From NCBI GenBank assembly GCA_031410595.1, contig JANNZM010000166.1, positions 1-19,470 on the forward strand: 19,470 bases of DNA. Reading direction: 5' to 3'. Below, piece by piece: positions 15,801 through 19,470 of this stretch (within the stretch, counting starts at the first letter, position 1; every line of letters begins with the position of its first letter). Source of the DNA: JANMCE01 sp031410595. GTDB lineage: Bacteria > Actinomycetota > Acidimicrobiia > Acidimicrobiales > Ilumatobacteraceae. The notes beneath the pieces were generated by a model. The model did no database searches. It saw only the letters and a program-made list of their open reading frames with translations, and had not been told where the DNA came from. The position numbers and the translations under genes are program-made.

Positions 15801-15860
15801 GCTGCACCTTACGTCGACGATCTGTCGAAATTTGCGCCAGCGAGCAAAGGGACGGTCGGA

Positions 15861-15878
15861 CTTGACACTTTCGTCAAG
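15861..15878. promoter_or_regulatory. Operator-like palindrome, site E, with candidate promoter
   Basis: CTTGACACTTTCGTCAAG; arms CTTGAC and GTCAAG are exact inverted repeats. It lies 60 bases upstream of the Ddn-like ATG (minus) and 48 bases upstream of the SDR ATG (plus). On the plus strand TTGACA at 15862-15867 and TAGAGT at 15883-15888 form a possible -35/-10 pair with a short 15-base spacer, so a bound repressor would cover the -35 box. Confidence 0.7.
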
Positions 15879-15926
15879 ACCCTAGAGTGTGAGGCCTGAC
15901 CTGCCCGTCACCGAACTGGAGCCAAC

Positions 15927-16709
15927 ATGACATCGCCCACGCAGCCCTCACAACGACTCGCCGGACGCGTCGCACTCGTCTCCGGATCAACCCGGGGGAT
16001 CGGGCGCACCATTGCCGAACTGTTTGCGTCCGAGGGGGCCAAGGTGGCCGTCACCGGCCGCACCGCGGATCGGGGCGAGAAGGTGGTGCAGGGTATTCGG
16101 GATCGTGGAGGGGACGCCGAATATTTCTCGCTCGACATCACCAATGAGCACAACGTGCGTGACGTCATCGAGGCGACCGCTGCCCGGTTTGGCTCGTTGA
16201 CCACGCTTATCAACAACGCTGCGCCAACCGCGCTGGTGGCTTCGTCGTTCAAGCCTCTGAATGAGTATTCCACCGAGGAATGGAACGCCATCCTCACCGG
16301 CACCCTGACCGGCAACGTGTTCTGGGCCTCGAAGTATGCGTGGCCGCATCTGCAAGCAGCGTCGGCTGCAACCATCGTGAATATCTCCTCCGGCGCAGCC
16401 ACCATGGGCCAGACCGGCCTTGGTGCGTACGCCGCAGCCAAGGGTGGGATGAACAGTGTCACCCGCACCCTCGCCGTCGAGGGCGCGCCGCACGACATCC
16501 GCTGCAACGCCATCATCGTCGGGCGAATCGTGGCCGGTCGCAGCGACAGCGGTGCGGGCATGATCAAGAACGCCGCCGCCATCGGCAACCCCATGCAGAT
16601 CGCCACCACCGCGCTCTTCTTGTCCACCGCTGAGTCTTCCTTCATCAACGGCGAACTCATCACCGCCGACGGCGGCCTCAGCATGAACGGTGACGTCCAT
16701 ATGCAGTAA
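15927..16709 (+). CDS. Short-chain dehydrogenase/reductase, FabG-like
   Basis: A 260-residue SDR. ATG 15927 follows GGAGCCAAC. The cofactor motif is SGSTRGIG (19-26), and Arg45 after beta-2 (VTGRT) favours NADP(H). INNAA replaces the usual NNAG at about 95-99. The catalytic set is Ser154 or Ser155 in NISSG, Tyr168 and Lys172 in AYAAAKGG, and the C-terminus ends with the FabG-like INGELITADGG. It is about the normal length for the family. It is the first gene of a pair with the luciferase-like oxidoreductase 28 bases downstream. The predicted cofactor differs from that of the SDR at 12225-13082, so the two probably run in opposite directions or on different substrates. Confidence 0.91.
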   Translation: MTSPTQPSQRLAGRVALVSGSTRGIGRTIAELFASEGAKVAVTGRTADRGEKVVQGIRDRGGDAEYFSLDITNEHNVRDVIEATAARFGSLTTLINNAAPTALVASSFKPLNEYSTEEWNAILTGTLTGNVFWASKYAWPHLQAASAATIVNISSGAATMGQTGLGAYAAAKGGMNSVTRTLAVEGAPHDIRCNAIIVGRIVAGRSDSGAGMIKNAAAIGNPMQIATTALFLSTAESSFINGELITADGGLSMNGDVHMQ

Positions 16710-16737
16710 CGGCCGCGTCCCGGGGTTACGGTGCGGG

Positions 16738-17586
16738 ATGCGCTTTGCTCTTTCGACTGCTCCGCAGATGTGTACGTGGGATCAAATGTTGGCCGTGTGG
16801 CGAGCGGCGGACGATATCGATGTATACGAATCGGGGTGGACGTTCGACCATTTCGAGCCGATCATGGGAAGCCCTCGCGACGGTGACTGCCTCGAAGGGT
16901 GGATGACGCTCGCTGCGCTGTTGCACTCGACCAAGCGGCTGCGGGGCGGCGTGCTCGTAACCGGCATGGTCTACCGGCACCCAGCGGTGCTGGCCAAGAT
17001 GGCGGCCACGTTGGACATCACCTCTGGCGGCCGACTTGAACTGGGCATCGGTGCCGCCTGGAACGAGGCGGAGTGCGCGTCCTACGGCATCGAACTCGGC
17101 TCGGTCCGCGAACGCTGCGACCGGTTTGGTGAAGGCCTTGAGGTGCTGCGGCTCCTGCTTTCGCAGCCGCAATCGAGCTTCAGCGGCGAATACTTCCAAT
17201 TGCAAGATGCCTACTGCAACCCCAAGCCGTTGCAGGCGAAACTGCCGATCTGCATTGGCGGCAGCGGCGAAAAGCGCACCCTGCCGCTCGTCGCCCGCTA
17301 CGCCGATCACTGGAATTTCGGCACCGCAGCCAAAGACCCAATCGCAGAACTGCGCCACAAGCGGGCCATCCTCGAAGAGCACTGTGGCCGCATCGGGCGT
17401 GACCCCGCCGAGATCACCATTTCTGCGCTGCTTTTCGGTCCCGCCCTCAGCATCGAAGAACTCGTCGACCTCGCCCACCGCTACGACGCCGAAGGTGTTG
17501 ACCTCGGCATCGTCAGCCTCCCCCGCCCCTTTTCTCCCGACGACGTCGAGCGCTTCGCCACCGCCCTCCAAGGGCTCACTTCGTAG
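16738..17586 (+). CDS. Luciferase-like (LLM) F420-dependent oxidoreductase
   Basis: A 282-residue TIM-barrel flavin/F420 enzyme. ATG 16738 is preferred over the GTG at 16690, which overlaps the SDR and adds unlike sequence. Signatures are the N-terminal MRFALSTAP strand, WTFDHF (34-39), the SGGRLELGIGAAWNEAE element (96-112) that marks F420-type members, and PICIGGSGEKRTLPLVARYADHWNF, the usual cofactor-phosphate loop. Such enzymes transfer hydride between F420 and alcohols, aldehydes or enones, or act as FMN monooxygenases; the SGGR-ELGIG element makes F420 the more likely cofactor. It is co-transcribed with the SDR upstream and ends the regulon. Confidence 0.92.
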   Translation: MRFALSTAPQMCTWDQMLAVWRAADDIDVYESGWTFDHFEPIMGSPRDGDCLEGWMTLAALLHSTKRLRGGVLVTGMVYRHPAVLAKMAATLDITSGGRLELGIGAAWNEAECASYGIELGSVRERCDRFGEGLEVLRLLLSQPQSSFSGEYFQLQDAYCNPKPLQAKLPICIGGSGEKRTLPLVARYADHWNFGTAAKDPIAELRHKRAILEEHCGRIGRDPAEITISALLFGPALSIEELVDLAHRYDAEGVDLGIVSLPRPFSPDDVERFATALQGLTS

Positions 17587-17889
17587 CCTTGTCTGCAGCG
17601 ACACGCCGGTGCCGTGGAGCGGCGCCCGCCCAGTCGTCAACTATTCCCGTCGCTGCCGATGCAGACGTCTCAGATGGCCGAAAACGCTCGGGTCCCTTGC
17701 CCACTACGCTCGTTCTTGTCGCGAATGTTGCCAGATTCACTAGTCAGTAACCCATGGGTTTATGCCTATCTACTAGTGGATAAGCCCTGGGTTTTCGACC
17801 GGCATTTTCGCTATGGCAACGAACGACGGTGAGGTTGGGCGGGCAGTCAGGCCGTCGACCGTCCGTGGTGGACGAACCCAAATTGGTCC
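17587..17889. other. 303-base intergenic region upstream of the ATPase
   Basis: No convincing gene. The left part holds a weak inverted repeat, GCAGCGAC at 17595-17602 and GTCGCTGC at 17649-17656, that could help terminate the luciferase-like operon. The right part is visibly richer in A and T and contains a tandem repeat with a 12-bp palindrome, listed separately. No copy of the CTTGAC palindrome is present, which fits a regulon boundary. Confidence 0.6.
17739..17794. repeat. Tandem imperfect 23-bp repeat with palindromic core, likely ATPase promoter/operator
   Basis: Two copies, 17739-17761 and 17772-17794, repeat with a 33-base period. Both share ACTAGT, then TAA, then CC and TGGGTTT, with 18 of 23 positions identical. 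In the first copy the core AACCCATGGGTT (17749-17760) is a perfect 12-bp palindrome; the second, AAGCCCTGGGTTTT, is imperfect. A 33-base period is about three helical turns, so two protein dimers could bind on one face. The repeat ends 95 bases upstream of the ATPase ATG, a natural place for autoregulation. Confidence 0.6.
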
Positions 17890-19032
17890 ATGCGGGACGT
17901 GATCTACGCCAGGCAGAACGCTCAGACCTTGGAAGACCCGCTTCCGCTTGGCGGCCTCGTCGCCGACGGGCTCTACCTTCTGTACGGGCCACGCCGGGCC
18001 GGCAAAACAGTGGCCATCAAGCGGGCAATCAAGAGCCTCCTCGCTTCGGGAGTCGATCCACGCGCCGTGGTTCGGGTCAGTGTTGACGGCTGGAAGGCCA
18101 ATCGACTCGGCATGCTCCACGATTACGTGACGCGAGTCGCGACCAACTCGCTGGAATCCGGCCGCCGCTACTGGTTCATTGACGAAATTACCGCGACCCA
18201 AGGCGAGTGGTGGTCGGTCATCAAAGATCTGCGAGACAACACCAGTATGGTTGACGACTGTGTCGTTCTGACCGGATCGTCAAACCGACACCTTGATCTG
18301 GCTATCAAGGCGTTCGCCGGTCGCCGAGGGCAAGCGTCGAATCCCGATCGATGTCTGCTTCCGATGACCTTTCGCGACTTCTGCGCGTCGCTCGGGATGG
18401 GCCGGGCCGTCGTGCCACCAGTGCGGCCGGACGAAATCATGGGACTTGGCGCTCGCGATGTGTGGCAGAGCCTTATTCCTTACACCGATGACCTTGTGAC
18501 CGCATGGCAGGCGTATCTAGAGGTTGGTGGCTATCCCCGAGCGGTCAGCGACTGGAAAGCCAGAAACAACGTGGACCCCTCCACTTGGGGAGCTATATGG
18601 GATGTTGTTCGAGGCGAGACTGCAACTGAAGCGGTCAACGAGTCGACCGTTTCCGCAATTATGTCGGCGCTGGCGAGACGGTTGACATCCACCGTGGCCA
18701 TACGGCCGATGGCCGAGGATGTCGGGGTCCGATATGAAACGCTTGAGCGACTCCTTGATGCTCTCGAGCAGGCTTTTCTAATCTGGCGCTGTCCCGCCGC
18801 TGACGCTCACGGCAGACCCGATCCAGGTCGGCAGAGCAAGTTTTACTTCATCGACCCCCTTGTCGCTCGACTGTCGGAACTTACAGCCGGGAGTACGCCC
18901 GTGGGCATCACCCACCTGAACGAGCAGCAACTTGGCATGACGCTCGTGGCGTGGAATGAGTGGTCACGACCAGGCAGTATTCGAAGTGGCAGCTGGGATC
19001 GTTCACTATCGAACCGGTCAAACAGAAATTGA
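17890..19032 (+). CDS. AAA-type ATPase (DUF4143 family), C-terminus frameshifted
   Basis: As read, 380 residues. Walker A is GPRRAGKT (33-40), Walker B YWFIDE (94-99), a sensor-like VVLTGSSN (125-132), then FAGRRGQ (142-148) and LLPMTFRDF. This is the layout of bacterial AAA ATPases with a C-terminal DUF4143 domain, and a helical region near 255-300 probably forms the winged helix. After about residue 363 the frame turns to unlike sequence (IRSGSWDRSLSNRSNRN). The missing end, with HYRTGQTEIDF, continues one frame over from about 18980. Repairing one base would give about 452 residues, a normal length. No ribosome binding site precedes ATG 17890, and the stop just upstream in frame excludes a longer start. 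The role of this family is poorly known; many copies are accessory genes. Confidence 0.82.
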   Translation: MRDVIYARQNAQTLEDPLPLGGLVADGLYLLYGPRRAGKTVAIKRAIKSLLASGVDPRAVVRVSVDGWKANRLGMLHDYVTRVATNSLESGRRYWFIDEITATQGEWWSVIKDLRDNTSMVDDCVVLTGSSNRHLDLAIKAFAGRRGQASNPDRCLLPMTFRDFCASLGMGRAVVPPVRPDEIMGLGARDVWQSLIPYTDDLVTAWQAYLEVGGYPRAVSDWKARNNVDPSTWGAIWDVVRGETATEAVNESTVSAIMSALARRLTSTVAIRPMAEDVGVRYETLERLLDALEQAFLIWRCPAADAHGRPDPGRQSKFYFIDPLVARLSELTAGSTPVGITHLNEQQLGMTLVAWNEWSRPGSIRSGSWDRSLSNRSNRN

Positions 19033-19249
19033 TTTCACCGGCCGGTGTGCCGACAACGGAATGCTGATGACGGCTATCGACGGCAAGTATTCATCCGGTT
19101 CCTGGCGGCGCGAAGGGCTGAGCATCCGAAACAGCACGATCGGCAAGGGGGTTCTCGCCACTCGCGACATACTCTCGGTCGACCTCTCGGACAATGTCTG
19201 GGCCGTTCCGGCATCCTTCATCGCCTATGCCGTCGGACAACACGAGTAA
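18980..19249 (+). pseudogene. Detached C-terminal part of the AAA/DUF4143 ATPase
   Basis: In the next reading frame, TTC 18980 onward encodes FEVAAGIVHYRTGQTEIDF, then MTAIDGKYSS and VWAVPASFIAYAVG before TAA 19249. The Y-R-T-x-x-x-E-I-D-F element and following 'x-D-G-K-Y' strand are the conserved nuclease-like end of DUF4143 proteins. It joins smoothly to the ATPase frame near SRPGS at 18964-18978, so one extra base around 18970-18980 explains the break. Either the gene is inactive or the base is a sequencing error. No start codon with a ribosome binding site makes it independent. Confidence 0.75.
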
Positions 19250-19257
19250 CGCATCCG

Positions 19258-19344
19258 CAGCACGGTCGAACCTGGTTCTTTGACGAGATATTGGCCGTGA
19301 CTGGCGACTGGGCGCAACAGATCAAATGGCTACGCGAGCAATAG
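19258..19344 (+). pseudogene. Walker B remnant of a second AAA/DUF4143-type ATPase
   Basis: Reading from 19258 to the TAG at 19342-19344 gives RTWFFDEILAVTGDW followed by IKWLREQ. It aligns without gaps to the ATPase's own RYWFIDEI...GEW...IKDLRDN (residues 93-116), with about 14 of 24 positions identical, including the Walker B D-E pair. No Walker A precedes it and no sensor or DUF4143 part follows, so only this block of the paralogue survives. The divergence argues for an older, different family member rather than a recent copy of the neighbour. Confidence 0.65.
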
Positions 19345-19355
19345 CTGAATCGGGA

Positions 19356-19374
19356 GCGAGCGCCCGACGCTCGC
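19356..19374. terminator. Small GC-rich hairpin after the ATPase remnant
   Basis: GCGAGCG at 19356-19362 pairs with CGCTCGC at 19368-19374 across a 5-base loop. It lies 12 bases past the remnant's stop and could be a weak terminator; no T-run follows. The rest of 19375-19470 shows no supported feature. Confidence 0.3.
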
Positions 19375-19470
19375 AGTCGGCTGGGTTCGAAGTGTTCTTC
19401 GGACGATTGGCCGCTTCTATCAATGGGTCTTCCGCGACATCCCTTTCGGTGGGTCGCCCTAGCCTCGATC

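Noticed and set aside
16726..17640. A 304-codon open frame on the minus strand
   Set aside because: It lies opposite the clear luciferase-like oxidoreductase and has no family motif.
17829..18086. An 85-codon open frame on the plus strand before the ATPase
   Set aside because: It overlaps the ATPase's Walker A region in another frame and has no recognisable content.
1..19470. CRISPR arrays, tRNA genes, transposase genes or attachment sites
   Set aside because: No regularly spaced repeats, no tRNA-like cloverleaf, and no transposase or integrase motif were found in the window.

Overview
The window is GC-rich DNA from an actinobacterium. The evidence is the density of GTG and ATG starts, the tightly packed divergent operons, and two typical actinobacterial F420-type enzyme families (a luciferase-like oxidoreductase and a Ddn-type deazaflavin reductase). 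Acidimicrobiia or a mycobacterium-like lineage would fit, but nothing here fixes the genus, and there is no rRNA or tRNA.

Layout. (1) Positions 1-2217 are an accessory left flank: a perfect 17-bp hairpin, then two divergent genes, an HNH-endonuclease-type protein (minus) and a DUF6602-like, restriction-nuclease-fold protein (plus). (2) Positions 2336-17586 form a continuous catabolic block of 14 genes. In order they are a molybdopterin oxidoreductase (minus); an operon of D-aminoacylase-type amidohydrolase, VOC protein, alpha/beta hydrolase and FAD hydroxylase (plus); a hot-dog-like protein (minus); a Gfo/Idh/MocA oxidoreductase and MFS transporter (plus); a two-domain VOC protein and a short-chain dehydrogenase (minus); a thiolase (plus); a Ddn-like F420 reductase (minus); and a short-chain dehydrogenase with a luciferase-like oxidoreductase (plus). 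(3) Positions 17587-19470 are an accessory right flank: a AAA ATPase of the DUF4143 type whose C-terminus is frameshifted, and a remnant of a second related ATPase.

The most interesting signal is regulatory. An 18-bp palindrome, consensus CTTGACR-N4-YGTCARg, occurs five times and lies in every divergent promoter region of the catabolic block (4373-4390, 9780-9797, 14047-14064, 14096-14113, 15861-15878). Those five sites can account for all eight transcription units and all 14 genes, while the two accessory flanks have none. The block therefore looks like one regulon, probably under a TetR-like (or similar dimeric) repressor that is not encoded in the window.

How the genes may work together (inference). 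The FAD hydroxylase, VOC protein and C-C-hydrolase-like alpha/beta hydrolase resemble a meta-cleavage module of the MhpA/B/C kind. The dehydrogenases, F420 enzymes and thiolase could process the resulting ring or side-chain acids, the amidohydrolase could release an acyl or amide group, and the MFS protein could move substrate or product. No CoA ligase, acyl-CoA dehydrogenase or enoyl-CoA hydratase is present, so the pathway is incomplete here and its substrate is unknown.
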